In this document: one piece after another, positions 25,298 to 37,417 of the stretch
Numbering within the stretch: the stretch's first letter is position 1
Layout: each line of letters begins with the position of its first letter
From: Cyathus striatus
Taxonomy: Eukaryota > Basidiomycota > Agaricomycetes > Agaricales > Nidulariaceae
Direction: 5' to 3'
Assembly: GCA_025738555.1 (NCBI GenBank)
Contig: JAOVFP010000001.1
Coordinates: 4,340,001-4,404,000, forward strand
Length of the DNA: 64,000 nt
Notes under the pieces: model-generated
What the model was told of the DNA's origin: nothing
Databases searched by the model: none
Seen by the model: only the letters and a program-made list of their open reading frames with translations
Program-made: the position numbers and the translations under genes

Positions 25298-26899
25298 CTA
25301 GTCATTATAACCTCTGGGCTTCGTCGAACCGTTTAAAATTTGGTCGACATCCAATCCCTGTTGTTTCCAGATTTCCAGCTGTCTATCCTTCGCTTTTTTA
25401 CCAGTCGTCTTCTCGTATTCAGATACTGACAGAGGTTTTTCTCCATGAGGAGTCGCACGAAGTGCATGCCGCACTGCAGGCCAGAAATCGAAAGTTGCAG
25501 AGTGGGTGACAACCTAAAGAAATGTTAAAAAGCGCCGAGATGCTTCACCAAAAGGAAAACTGACTCGATTGTCCCAGATTGCAATAGAATTTGGCTCCCA
25601 TTTAAACCGGACCTGAAAATCTGGATTTTCGCTAATTTGACGGAACACAAATGACAGGATGGCATCAGATTCCGCCTTTGGAACCCCAACGATGCGTCGC
25701 GTGAAGCCTACATATTTTAGCAAGAAAAATAGTAAATAGTTTAAACTTATTCACCGGGATTGATATACACGCTCTTCCAGCCAGTAGCTGGATGAACTCT
25801 GACCAGAGGATGAATGGTTTCTATTTCCTTTCTGCGAACAGGAAGGCCAGCGGCTCGTGCACCTTCTGCCTGGGCCACAGCACTATGAACAGCACCTAGT
25901 CCTTCAAGGTATACTTGGAATCCAGGACTCAGAGAAGAATACAAAGCATATCTTTCATTGTTAGGTTAGATATATGTATCTAATATGATATGTAAAAGCT
26001 CACCCAGAACTCCAGAGAGTATCACCCCAAACTCTGGTCCCGTAAGTACTTTCAACGACGTCGCACCGGGTGGCTGAACCTCATAAGAGACCTGCAAGAC
26101 GTTGCCGCTTAGTTTATGGACTAGTGTGATTGATAATGCAGAAATACGTACGTCCGAATGCCAAAGTTCAAGCTTAGAAAACGCAGTCGGATCAGGTCGG
26201 CGAGAAGAATCATTATATACCACTACAGTGCGGTCAGACATCATGTTTCGTTTAAATAGGGTCAGATAGCATACCGTGGACTTCTTCAAGTCCTTTCTTT
26301 GGTATGGGAGTAGTTGCATGCTTGTGCAGAGGCCCGAAATACCGGGCAAGATCCAGCTGACCGTAGATGTCGAACTCTTGGTCTCTGAAGACTGAATACG
26401 TTCAACAAAGTGCGGTATGTAAATAAGTGTCAAACCATACAAACTACTCCTCGTTCTGCTACTAGTAAAGCACTAAAGAGAGCGTTAGGTAACACCACTG
26501 CGTCCTGCATGATAATGACACTTACAGATCGTCCTTTTGTGCATCAGAAAGTTGACTTAGGTCGATTCCGTCGATCTCCGTCCCAATGGCGGGTGTCAAG
26601 TGTCTGACTTTCTTTGCAGCGGAAAGAAGATGTTTCTTTTGGGGATCCGCGTGGAGGCCTCTTTCGTTGACTTCGACTTCGGTCAATGGCTCCCATGTTA
26701 CATCAGGAAAATGTGGCTAATCCGATGGTTTTAGTATACAAACATGAGATAGAGCCCCACTAACTTTGAACTCGGCGAAACGGTATGCCTTGTCACCATC
26801 ATCGCCAATAGAAGGGGAATAAAATGGATTAAAGACCTTAGTAGTGTCTTTGAGATCTGGAGGAGCGAGCCCTTTTCCTGTTGTTGCGACGGGAGCCAT
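25298..26899 (-). CDS. TauD/TfdA-family 2-oxoglutarate Fe(II) dioxygenase
   Basis: Non-heme iron enzyme that couples 2-oxoglutarate decarboxylation to hydroxylation of a sulfonate or related small acid. The spliced order is: MAPVATTGKGLAPPDLKD, RFAEFK, PHFPDVTWEPL, LTPAIGTEIDGIDLSQL, RGVVCFRDQEF, and LARYFGPLHKHATTPIP. The iron motif H-x-D follows in LELWHSDVSYEV. Next come GDTLWSSGYALY, HPLVRVHPATGWKSVYINPG and SIAIWDNR. The distal histidine is in VVTHSATFDF, joined only after removing the intron that follows DNR. The ending GEKPLSVSEYEKTTGKKAKD gives a normal length near 400 residues. All metal ligands and the substrate-side arginine region are present. The substrate cannot be told from sequence. 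Confidence 0.85.
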
Positions 26900-27218
26900 T
26901 TCAAGTAGAATTGAAACTTATCGGCAACATGGCGAGGTTTATATCCTCTGGAAATGTCGAATCGTCCTGCGCTTTTGCGTAAATAAAGCGCGAGGTATCG
27001 CAACGTCGAAGCAAAATGACGCCATCTTAGGAGAACGTGACGAGAAAGCATCGGCATCTTTTAATAACTGGGTCACTGGGCATTAACGCCAGAATTATCT
27101 TATACATTGTCACTACGGGTGTCCGGGCTACCCACGTGTAGACCTGGTCCAGACAGTAATGAGTATGAGCAATGAAGCCGTGACAATTTCCTAATTTTAC
27201 ATCTTTTTAAGAAAATTA
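26900..27218. promoter_or_regulatory. spacer upstream of the TauD-like gene
   Basis: About 320 bp between two minus-strand genes. A CACGTG hexamer at 27133-27138 lies about 235 bp upstream of the dioxygenase start. Confidence 0.4.
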
Positions 27219-28452
27219 TCATCCTTCACATGGCCGTACAACTCCGTGTTCGATTGTGAATCGATACGAAAACCCAGTAACCTTGGTTATAATTCAGCGA
27301 AGGCCCTTCTAGTAGATAAGTAACTTACTGTCGTTCTGGATCTATAAATATTCGCAATACATACGGATCCTTGATTGACTTCGGTTTTTACAGAATCCTT
27401 TACTTGTGAAAGCCAAAGTGTTACGTCAGTCAAGTATGTAAATGAAGGTCCCAAGGCAGGCGTTCTTTTTGCTAAGATAACAGCCCCACGAACATTACGC
27501 TCCATGGCTGTTCTGTTAATTGCCTTGAGGAAATACTTTCAAATGTGGAAAGGGCTAGAACAGAGAATACGCTTACGAGCACGCGCGCCGAACTGATACC
27601 CGACAACTCACGAAGGCGATACATAAAATCAACCATAATTGCATGGCCTTGAGAAGAAACAGGGCTAAGGATTGGTCCCAGGAGAGAAGTGACTGTGTCG
27701 ATTACGACACAGTGCTGGAGTAGTTGATGGTCTCTTTTCGACTAAATGCATGAGATGAACGATTTCAGCTACCTGGGAAACGTACATTGAAAGGAGAGAA
27801 CCAGGTTTCCAGCACATTGTAGGCTTCTTCAATGTCAAATGCTACAGCAACTTCCAGTCTCTCCATCAATGCTAGATCCTGGGTTATCATCAGAACTTCA
27901 CATATACGTGCAACCAAAAGCCAATTACGCTAGTTGCGCAAGTTTCACAGAGCACCATCATGCGTTCAAGAGAGAAATCACCCGTTGTGTCAACCCACAG
28001 TGCACGACGCCGTCGGTCGCTTGTCAGAAAATGTATTATGGCATTCATCGCTAAAACCTGTCGAGATGAATTGATAACGTAGGCTGCAAGAGAAGAGAAG
28101 TATTCACGGTTTTCCCTGTTCCCTCGTCACCAGTTATCTCAATAACACGGGAATGGCCAAAGCCATTTAACAAGTCATCCAGAACATGGGCACCATCAGA
28201 CAACGCTGGAGAGTTGGAACAGGTGTCATTAAGTATTAAATCGCGTCCACGAATATGAGCAGCAGAAGAGTGTTCCGCTATACTCGATAGACACGCTTCA
28301 AGTTCCGGCAAAGTCGTAAGATTTGGCGGTAGGCGTCGAAATAAGTCGTAAGGCGGTAAAAATAAAAGCCTAGCCACTGTTTTGATCCCTAGGTGTTCGA
28401 AAGCGGTAAGCAGCTCTGGAGATATATCAGAACGAAACCTTGTCAAACGCAT
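27219..28452 (-). CDS. RAD51 paralog, RAD51D-like
   Basis: RecA-fold ATPase for homologous-recombination repair. The N-terminal domain LTAFEHLGIKTVARLLFL, with a following HhH-like region, resembles vertebrate RAD51D rather than Rad51 itself. Walker A is EITGDEGTGKT (near 28110), ending at an intron; the next exon continues VLAMNAIIHFLTS and RALWVDTTGDFSLERM. Then come LEVAVAFDIEEAYNVLE, Walker B with QHCVVIDTVTSLLGPILSP, and the late RTPALGPSFTYLTDVTLWL, matching the P-x-LG-x-S-F segment of RAD51D. The terminal exon TGFSYRFTIEHGVVRPCEG ends at 27219. Short introns throughout restore frame. RAD51D identity is likely; RAD55/57-type naming is the alternative. Confidence 0.75.
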
Positions 28453-28693
28453 TTACAGAGTATGTATATAAGTATGGTGATTGTCAACAGTCGAAGACTC
28501 TTATTGTGCAAGGGGAAGTAATTTTATATCAACACCGATGCCAAACAAACTTATTATGAGCGCTTGATGAGCATGAGGTAAATTGCTGAGAAAGCGCAGA
28601 ATTGGTCTCTTCCACATTCCACCACCTACATCCCTCTGTCGTCCTCGACGTTGTCTAATACCTTTACTCTCTTTCCTAAGTATATCACGCAAA

Positions 28694-29329
28694 ATGTTGA
28701 TATCCGCATCTCTGCGCAGCTCTGTACGTCCCTCTACCCACTTTCACCCACCAAGCCAATTAACACCATACAGCTCTCCCTCTTCCGCCAACCCCTCCGT
28801 GCTACAACCTCCTCCCACCCCGCGCAGTCCTCCTCGCAACAAGGACACTAACTCAAGAAGCCCGTTCCCAAATCCAGAAGGCCATTGAAGCTTCGCCGGT
28901 GGTGCTGTTCATGAAGGGCACGCCGGAGCAACCGCAGTGCGGGTTCTCCCGTGCTGTTGTGCAGATACTCGATTTGCATGGTGTGCCACCCGAAAAGATG
29001 AAGACATATAATGTGCTTGAGGATCAAGAATTGAGGAATGGGATTAAGGAATTTTCGTGGGTTGTCATTGCTTGAGTATGCATTGAGCGACACACTGATG
29101 CAGGAGACAGGGAATGGCCTACGATTCCGCAGGTATATGTGAGTGGAGAGTTCGTTGGTGGATGTGATATTTTACTCGGCAGTACGGCCTCTCCTTACAT
29201 GCACGCCTTCTCCTCTCACCTGCTCTACCAACAGTGCACCAATCAGGCGAACTCGAGATGCTCCTCGAGAATAACAATATCATCCCCAAAGTCGAGGAAG
29301 AAGTGGCAGCTGCCAAAGTTGCTTCATAA
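28694..29329 (+). CDS. GRX5: mitochondrial monothiol glutaredoxin Grx5
   Basis: CGFS-type monothiol glutaredoxin that hands [2Fe-2S] clusters from the ISC scaffold to target proteins in mitochondria. The core reads [37 protein letters not shown] (active-site CGFS, near 28940), [39 protein letters not shown] and [16 protein letters not shown], ending at 29329. Two introns in the core splice cleanly. The N-terminal presequence is less certain. [10 protein letters not shown] followed by LSLFRQPL looks mitochondrial, but that frame meets a stop before the core. A very short 29-nt intron at 28799-28827, or a shifted donor at 28728, would reconnect it. It is divergent from the RAD51D-like gene, about 240 bp away. 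Confidence 0.8.
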
Positions 29330-30426
29330 ACTCCCTCTTCCCCGGTACTTCATTTTCTGCTCTACACATCATACCCTTTCTCACTACCGACAAATCCATC
29401 CTCCACGTACATGAGAACGCGTCCCCTTCATCACATCACCTTCGTACATGCTAAATATATCTCAATAAACTCATGTACTACCAACTTACACGTTGCCCGC
29501 TTATTCTCTTAGGTGGCTTTTATTTGTGCTGTGTTCCTGAACCTGAAACCCCATTGTTTTAATTTATCTGCTAGCTTTCCCAGTTCTTTCTCCAGTGGAT
29601 TCATATGGCCGATTTAGGTCTATCTTTCTGTACCCCCGCTCGATCAATCAGTGTTGCCTCTCGGGCTTAATAATAATAGATCTAGACGGTGCTATGGTTC
29701 GTTGGGGTGATGAGTATGAAGGTGTTCAGCGTTTTCTTTGCGCTACTGAGAATGTATAAGTTGCGGCTTTAAATAAATAGTTAAGGAGGTGCTCCAGAGA
29801 CTTGCTCAGACAACATCACGGCAGGGGCCAATAGGATCAATTGAATATGATCATGCCTTATGTACTGCTTGAGCTTATTTGCCTCATCGCGAGTACCATA
29901 CAGCATTCGACTCTCCAAGCGATGATGATGGAATACTGTATCACTGTACTTACTTTTAAGTTATGATATATATATAAGTATACTAAGTATAAAACTTCAT
30001 GTTTTCTCATCGTTGCAACGATTATCCTACGTAAGTCGTTTGATAGCCTAAAGGTTAATCGAAATCGACTAACTCACTTCAACTTGTAAGATTTCCGTAA
30101 CGTACAACTGGCTCACACCAAGTGTATTAGTACAGTACAGTGTAGTTCATAAATTTGGCATCGACGCTTGGTCTGATGGTCGGATGGTCTTGACAAGTCT
30201 TGATCACTGGCGTCTCCTCCTAAACATTATTTTCATCAAAAGACAAATTAGCTGTATTGAGTACTAGGTATCACTGGCCAAATGCGCTAAAATTCGGTGA
30301 AAAATAACAAGGTGAAAGGGTTAGGCCTTTAGGCCTTAGGTCTTGACTAGTAAAGTTACAGTAAGCAAATAAATCTACACAGCAGAATGGCAGAATGAGC
30401 AATTCTCGATCAAGGCACTACACACA
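29330..30426. other. convergent intergenic region
   Basis: About 1.1 kb between Grx5 (+) and the SDR (-). AT-rich with no supportable gene, RNA or repeat. The left part is the Grx5 3' flank. Confidence 0.45.
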
Positions 30427-31266
30427 CTACAATTTCCCTGGTAACCTCCCAGCCCCACTTAACCTCACCGTCTCGCCGTTCACGTACGGACATTCCAAGA
30501 TCCACCTAATGGTTCCAGCAAACTCCGAGGGCTGCCCAAACCTCTTCGGATATACGATCCCCTCCTTTTCTAAACTCCTCCGGGTTTTAGAAGGGAAGTT
30601 GGCAGTCATGGCGCTATCGAAGACGCCTGGGGCAATGGTAACGACGCGAATGGCGTGACGTGCTAGATCGCGTGCCATGGGAAGGGTCATTGACACCAGC
30701 GCACCTTTGGTGGCTGAATAGGCTGTTTGTCCTGGCTGACCTTCAAACTGTAGTACTTATGGTCAGTTGGATACGGGGAGGAACTTGGAATATGTATATA
30801 CAGCAGCGGCACTAGCGACGAAAACCACCACCCCCCTCTCCCCATCGTGCCCTTCCTCTGGGTCAACTTGCACCATCTCCTTCAACGCCAATCTCGTCAA
30901 GTTAAAGCCACCCGTAAGATTAACCTTAATTGCAAAATCCCACAGATCTAAATCATGCGGCTCGCCGTGGGCGTCGATGATCTTCGCAGCAACACCTACA
31001 CCAGCGCAGTTGATGACACCACCTAGGCGTGCGCCTGTTTCTTTTGTCCAAGCGGCGGTAGAAGCGATAAAAGACTCGATTGAGGGAAGGGAGGTAATGT
31101 CGCTGGGTGTGTATTTAATGCTGGGCGAGGAGAGGAGGTAGGAGGGGAGTGGGGAACGGTCGAGGATTGAAATGTAGGCTTTGGAGGCGAGGAGGTCTTC
31201 GACTGTTGCTAGTCCGAGGCCGGAGGAGCCTCCCGAGACTATGAATGTCCGGTTTTCGACCTTCAT
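30427..31266 (-). CDS. short-chain dehydrogenase, 17beta-HSD10 / 3-hydroxyacyl-CoA dehydrogenase type
   Basis: NAD-dependent SDR resembling mitochondrial HSD17B10, which oxidises 3-hydroxyacyl-CoA in fatty-acid and branched-chain amino-acid breakdown. The nucleotide-binding turn is FIVSGGSSGLGLATVEDLL, the cofactor loop has YTPSDITSLPS, and the NAG motif is GGVINCAGVGVA. VVFVASAAA precedes a single intron (about 30799-30748). The second exon gives FEGQPGQTAYSATKGALVSM, with the catalytic Y-x3-K, then IAPGVFDSAMTANFP and a conserved tail ending SGAGRLPGKL. Size, about 260 residues, is normal. I prefer the start MKVENRTFIVSGG; an in-frame ATG 45 nt upstream (31311) would add a short hydrophilic extension. 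Confidence 0.85.
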
Positions 31267-31311
31267 GATAACAGTAGATGTGTTAGAGCCTGAGAATGTT
31301 GGGGAAGACAA

Positions 31312-31989
31312 GACAGGACAAGACAGAAAGACGTTGACCCCGCATTCCAGCCAGTGTTCGGTACTACTACCTGTACGACTTTCAAGTTATCAAACTATCA
31401 CAGGCCTCGCGAAATCAAATCACGTGATTTTTTTGTAATTAATAAGACTGAACACCTGTGGACACATACTATTCTGCGCAACCATCTATTACTTGGTATC
31501 TATCACTTCGAGGGTGCTTCAGTGAACTGTTGTGAAGTGGTCTTTCGCGTATGCGCTGGAAGTGAAGTCTTCAAATCATCAAGTCATGCAGATGTCAGTC
31601 TACTTAATTCCGGCCAAGTATGTGCTTATTCTCGGGAAAAAATGCGCAGAGGACAAGAGATGCCTATACACAATAAATAGCATAAAAAATCATCCCATGG
31701 GAATAGGCTTTTATTAACACTTGGTAGTTCCATCATTTGGAACCGAATCTATTTGCTGAACGTCAACTCCTGGAGTTCATCGTGGCACGAGGTTCCGTCA
31801 GCTGGCGCTTACGTGGCGAGCTTTGCTTTGCTGTTGTCTTCTCATAGGTGATGATCTTTTGCGGCGAAGTAGCTCTCAAACCAGAGAACTCTGGTGCTAC
31901 TCTGTCCATGTTTGGGGCATAGTGCTTCTTGAGGGCTAGGCGCTGATGTATCGTGTATAAAGCATGTTGCTCAGGGATAGTACTTCATC
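31312..31989. promoter_or_regulatory. divergent promoter region, SDR / GH79
   Basis: Contains a perfect 14-bp palindrome at 31417-31430 (AAATCACGTGATTT), an extended CACGTG element about 150 bp upstream of the SDR start. No gene is seen in the remaining sequence. Confidence 0.5.
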
Positions 31990-33937
31990 GTGCCTTTTCC
32001 AATGGTCTCTTTAATTCTCTTGCCTTTGTTCACTCTTGCTGCTAAAGTTTCTGGCCTGGATATTCCTATATCTGTTATCGTTCCTAGGCATGCAGTTGAG
32101 GTGTCCCCGTCATTTCTCTCTTTTTCCATAGAACAGGACCGCTGGACCGACTGGGTTGGTACAACGTCGAGAAATGATTTTTTTTTTAATATTCTCGACA
32201 ATTTGAATAAACTATCTGGAGAAACCCCACAAATTCGCATTGGTGCTAATAGCGTGGATCATACTGACTTCGCCGAAGATGTCGAGGTATGTATGAGGAC
32301 CGAAATGAACACTGCTGCACCTCTGACATCATTTATAGTTTTCACAGGCAATATTCCCTGCCCCAAGTTCTACAGTTCCATATCCTGAAGCCACGAATAT
32401 CACCGTGGGTAATGGCTATTATGAAACTGCGAAATTCTTGCCTCCTGGTTTGTCGTCGTTAGTTTGCGCTATGAAACCCAAGTGTTTAAAGCAGTAATGT
32501 ATAGGTACCCACGTAGTTTGGGGTGTTAATTTGGGACAAAATAATATCACAGCTGCTGTCCTTGAAGCAACCTCCATAAAAAGAGCCTTTGACAGTGACT
32601 CCTTCGTCCAGTCCGGGATCGTCCTGGATGCAATTGAAATAGGAAATGAGCCGGACTTATATATGAATAATGGTCTGAGACCACCTTCATACACATCATC
32701 GCAGTACACCGATGAGTGAGTTACACTTATTGGTTTTTTTCAGGACACATACTTTAACTTGTATAAGATGGACAACCTTTGCTGCTCAGGTAGCTGACGC
32801 TGCGGGGGTCACAAATTCTTCTCATACCAAGTTCTGGGGTGCCGGTTTCGCTGGATCTTCGCATACGAACAGCGGATTTTCACCGCAAGCAATATTTAGT
32901 GAAGGGATATTGGATACCGCACCAGGATCTCTGATCTCCACGTAAGCTTATGAACTCAATAAGCCTTCCCTACTAATGGAAATGTAAGTATATCGCAGCA
33001 TCGATATAGTGGATCATTCTGTACAGGAAGTGGGGGCCTGCTTCAAGACTTGATGACAAAAGCAACTATTCGTGGAAACCTAACTATATTTACCCCAGAT
33101 ATCTCTGCCTCTCGAGGACTTGGCCTTGATTATGTTCTTGGCGAAACGAATAGTTATTCATGTCATGGGGCGCCAGGGGTGAGTAACACTGCTGGTGCCG
33201 CTTTGTGGACGCTGGATTATGCATTATTTGCGTATGTAACACAATGTTCGACATGTTACTTACTAGTAAGTACTAACATATGGGTTGTCAGATCGCAAAT
33301 TGGAATATCGCGGGTATTCTTTCATCAAGGAATTGGTTTTAAATATAACCTAGTGAGCGGCACTACTAGTTTTCAATCCAGATTTTGACAACGAGTCTAG
33401 GTCCAACCTGCGACATTGACGCATTCTATTCTGAATGGATCTGCTTTGCCTGAACCACTTGCACCACATGTCCAACCCCAGTATTACGCGGCTATCATCA
33501 TTGCGGAGGCAGTCGGAAAAAAAGGTGCAACACGAGCTGTTGAACTTGATATTGACGATCCAAGGATCTCAGGATACGCGTTTTATGATAGCCTCAAACT
33601 GACCCGTGTAGTATTAATTAACTCGAAGGCTTATTTCAGTGGTGATGGGGAACGTCCCAAGACCCATATAAACTTTCAATTTCCAGCGAATAGGCGTGTA
33701 GAAGTAAAGAGATTGAACGTTGGGTAAGTAACATAAAGATATTAATATTAATAGTACGGGAGACTTAATTTATTGGAAAATAGGTTTGCCGACGATGACT
33801 CAGGTATAACTTGGGGTGGGCAGTCGTATGAATCAGAAAGTGGACGGCCGAGTGGGTCTGTTCAAACAGAGTCCATATGGTTGGAGGATGGTGTGGATAT
33901 ATCGGCGACTGAAGTCATTCTTTTATGTTTTTCTTGA
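31990..33937 (+). CDS. secreted glycoside hydrolase family 79 (beta-glucuronidase-like)
   Basis: Extracellular glycosidase. The N-terminus MPFPMVSLILLPLFTLAAKV is a probable signal peptide. The barrel begins ISVIVPRHAVEVSPSFLSFS. The acid/base segment is VLDAIEIGNEPDLY (N-E-P typical of GH79/GH39-like clan A), and the putative nucleophile is in DYVLGETNSYSCHGAPG. A conserved WTTFAAQVADAAG and the HRYSGSFC segment also fit. The C-terminal part, with RAVELDIDDPRISGYAFYD and VKRLNVGFADDDSGITWGG, matches the beta-sandwich found after GH79 barrels. Eight or so short introns restore a single frame to the TGA at 33935-33937. In basidiomycetes such enzymes remove glucuronic acid from arabinogalactan-type glycans; that substrate is inferred from the family only. 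Confidence 0.8.
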
Positions 33938-34316
33938 ACCTGATTTCAATGTTCCACTGTGTTCCATGTTCCTTGTTTGTTATAATTGGCGCTGTGAATG
34001 GATGTACGAAGAGCTATGATTTGCGGTCTTCGTCGTCGAGAACTTATGAAGTTTTGAAGTCTTGTACGTTAATATATAAGACTTCGATACTGACAGTGAC
34101 TACGTACCACTGCCAGAAGTAATTATCGACACACGTGACGTAGCTTTCTTTTGCGTCTTCAGCTGAGCAGAGTCAGGACATAAACCAGCATAAACTACGT
34201 AATTCTCAGAACGTACTTACTTGACCATACTTAACCAAGTCGCATATACTTCATCTCCTCAACGACACATATCGTTGTGCTGCAATAAGGCATATTTCTG
34301 GTGGTTTACCTCACTC
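33938..34316. promoter_or_regulatory. spacer upstream of AP-3 beta
   Basis: Non-coding. Contains CACGTGACG at 34132-34140, about 180 bp before the AP-3 beta start. Confidence 0.4.
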
Positions 34317-37189
34317 ATGTCAAACCAGTACCTCAATACAATCACCGAAAATGCATCTAGGCTTGGGATGCGCCTTCAGGAGTCATTCTCCGAGCATACG
34401 AGAGACCTGACGATAAACCGCGGAGCAAGTGCAGCATACTTGGATGTATCAGATGAGAAGAGCAAGAATATTCGAAAGCAACTGGACTCAAACAGTGACA
34501 AGGAAAAGTTAGATGCCATGAAACGTATCATAGCAGTGGGTCTCGTGTATCTACTGTGCATAGACATACTCACATCACAACTGATATTGAAAGCTCATAT
34601 CGAAAGGAAGAAATGTTTCCGAATACTTTGCACAGGTTGTAAAGAATGTGGCCTCCCAGAACCTGGAGATTAGAAAGCTCGTTTATATATTTCTCCTCCG
34701 TTACGCTGAACAAGAGCCCGACCTAGCGCTATTGTCGATTAATACGTTCCAAAAGGATCTCACAGACAGTAATCCGTTAATTAGGGCCATGGCGCTGAGG
34801 GTGCTAAGTGGAATTAAAGTACCTATGATTGCAAGTATCGTGGTTCTTGCTATTAAGAAGTGTGCGGCAGATATCAGCCCATACGTGAGAAAGGCCGCTG
34901 CTCTTGCTATTCCGAAGTGTTATGAGTACATTTTCACCTTCGGCTTCACTGGTCAAACTTTGATCGTATTCTCTGCCTAGGTTAGACTCTACGCAACTCC
35001 CATCTTTAATATCCATTATATCAACTTTATTGCGTGATCGGTCACCATTGTCAATAGGCAGCGTCGCTGTAGCGTTTGAGGCGACATGTCCCACTCGCCT
35101 TGACCTACTACACCAGCAATATCGACGGTTTTGCAAAATTCTTATTGATGTTGATGAGTGGGGCCAAGTGAATCTCCTTAACCTGCTTCTGCGTTACACC
35201 CGAACAATGCTACCGAGGCCGGTGGTAAATGAAAATGGCGTTGAGGAATTGGACAAGGACGTCAAGCTATTACTAGATTCTATAGAACCTGTCTTTCTTG
35301 GTAGAAATCCAGCGGTATGTTCACCTTTTTTTATACAATTATTTAGTCTTTATTACAACGTCCGTAGGTGGTGCTGGCCGCAGCTCGCATTTTTTACTAT
35401 GTTGCCCCGCCTTCCCAGCTCGAAAAGATTGTTCAGCCGCTTCTACGTCTCTTGTTTTCCTCTAGAGAAACTGAGCGCGTTGTGCTTGCATATATTCTGG
35501 TCATTTCCAAGAGCCATCCTGTAGGTGTGATTCCTTTCTCGCTACAGGCCGATCCTTATCTCGTCCTTGTAGCATTTATTTGCGCCTTACTACTCGCGCC
35601 TTTTGCTTCGAGCAGATGACCTACGTCCAGTAAAGAAAGACAAGATACGATTGTTGTTGACTATTCTCTCTCCCGAAAATTACTCCGCCATCTTGCGAGA
35701 ATTGATTGTAAGTGTACATTTTGGGTCTATAAAGGCTATGTTCATATTGTGGTATTCAAGGATTACACTGACGACATCGACGATGACATCAGCTCCGAAG
35801 CTATATGTGGAATTGGACGTTGCGCGACTACAATTCCTGAGTCAATACATCAGTGCCTTACAGCTCTTATGGACTTGATAAAAAGCCCGTACGGTCAGTG
35901 ATTTAAACTAAAAGTGAATATGTCATCGTAAACGTGTTTCAGATCCTGTTGTCAGCAGCGCAGTCCTCGTTATTAAGTCCCTGGTTCAATCGCAGCTCCA
36001 CGCTAGCGCCAACTGGAACGGGTCTGATTCTCCAGTCGCCATTATCTCACAATTGGCTCGCAGAATAGATGATATTAAGCATGCGCAAGCCAGGGCATGT
36101 GTTGTTTGGCTTGTCGGTCAGTATGCTGCATCCGATGAGACAACTCGTGGTCCTGAGGGAATCGTGGAGTGGGCGCCCGACGTGCTTAGAAAAACCGCAA
36201 AAACTTTCTCTCAAGAGGTATGCTCTATTCCTCTCGTACATTCCCAACTGCTGATGATTTTGTGAAGTCTTCAGCTGTAAAGTTGCAGGTAGCGACACTC
36301 GCAGCGAAACTTCTTGTTCTCTGTCCCACAGATCGTGTATTGGGCTTGCTCACCCAATACGTACTATCATTATCGCGATATGATTTGAACTACGATGTGC
36401 GTGATCGAGGGCGTATGTTGTCATCATTATTGGCAGGTATATCTCCCACATTCTTCATGAACGGAACAGAACCAGAGGATAGAAGTGGAGTTATCCTAAG
36501 AAGGAGCAGGTCCGCCTTGTATTATTCGATGGAAAGAATACTGTAGTCGTCGACGAACCTTCATTATCAGGTAAGAATCCAATTATGTTAGATAGCTTAG
36601 TTTCACTGAATTTCACGTAGACCACTTGGACTCTCTATTAGGAACGGTCAGTCTTATTACTGGACGACCTGCTCAGATAGACAGTGTTCTCCCAGATTGG
36701 TTGGAAAGGGGAGTGGAGTCTTCTCTGCGAGACACAGAAGAGGACACCACACCACAGCCTGTATTACCCTTTGCTATATTTGGACAAAAGCCAACAGTTG
36801 AAGGAGGGGGATCCATACCGGTTGTTCTTACACCATCTGTACCGTTGCGCCCCGACTCTGCTAATGGCTCCAAGAGGCCGTGGAGTAACTTGGACGAGTT
36901 TTACGGAAATGAAGCAGAACAAGGAAGCGAAGAAACTGACGGAACCGACGAGGAAGAAGAGGGGGAAGGGGAGAGCGACAGTGAGGACGAAGAAATTGGA
37001 GATAGCGAGAATTCAAGTGGAGATGAAGGTGAAATTGAAGGTGAAGACGAAATCGAAACCAGGCATGGGCATGCTGACGAGGAAATCAAAGAGGGATTAA
37101 TAGGTTCAATTGTAGAATCAGAACCACGTCCACCGAGCGCCAAGAACAACAGCAGTGAAAGCGACGGCGAGGATAGCATGAATTCATGA
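34317..37189 (+). CDS. APL6: AP-3 complex beta subunit, with an apparent one-base frameshift
   Basis: Large subunit of the AP-3 adaptor that sorts cargo from Golgi/endosomes to the vacuole. Starts [20 protein letters not shown]. It continues as adaptin HEAT repeats after splicing: [101 protein letters not shown] and [19 protein letters not shown] Glu/Asp/Ser-rich acidic hinge fills 36900-37180, typical of AP-3 beta. At 36503-36504 the sequence AAGGAG breaks the frame. One more G would give [14 protein letters not shown], the expected continuation, and I found no intron that fixes it. Read literally the protein stops at 36546 without its hinge. Either a sequencing error or a recent mutation. 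Confidence 0.8.
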
Positions 37190-37417
37190 AACGTTGAAGG
37201 ATCAGGTGTGGAAAATGATGTCACTTTGGTGTACTAAGTACTTTGTCCGGAAATGATTATTCCACCCAAATTCCACTCATTCCAACCTTGTATGGGAACA
37301 TGGCGTCATTGCCATCGTCTCCGTAAACACTGTACGACATTCCGCTATCGAACAGCTGCCAGCATGGTCCCGTTCTTGAGTTAAAAGACATCTTTCAATA
37401 CAATCTAACTGACCTAC

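Noticed and set aside
36901..37224. Ser-rich minus-strand open frame opposite the AP-3 beta hinge
   Set aside because: Antisense of the GAR-codon acidic hinge; composition is fully explained by the sense strand.
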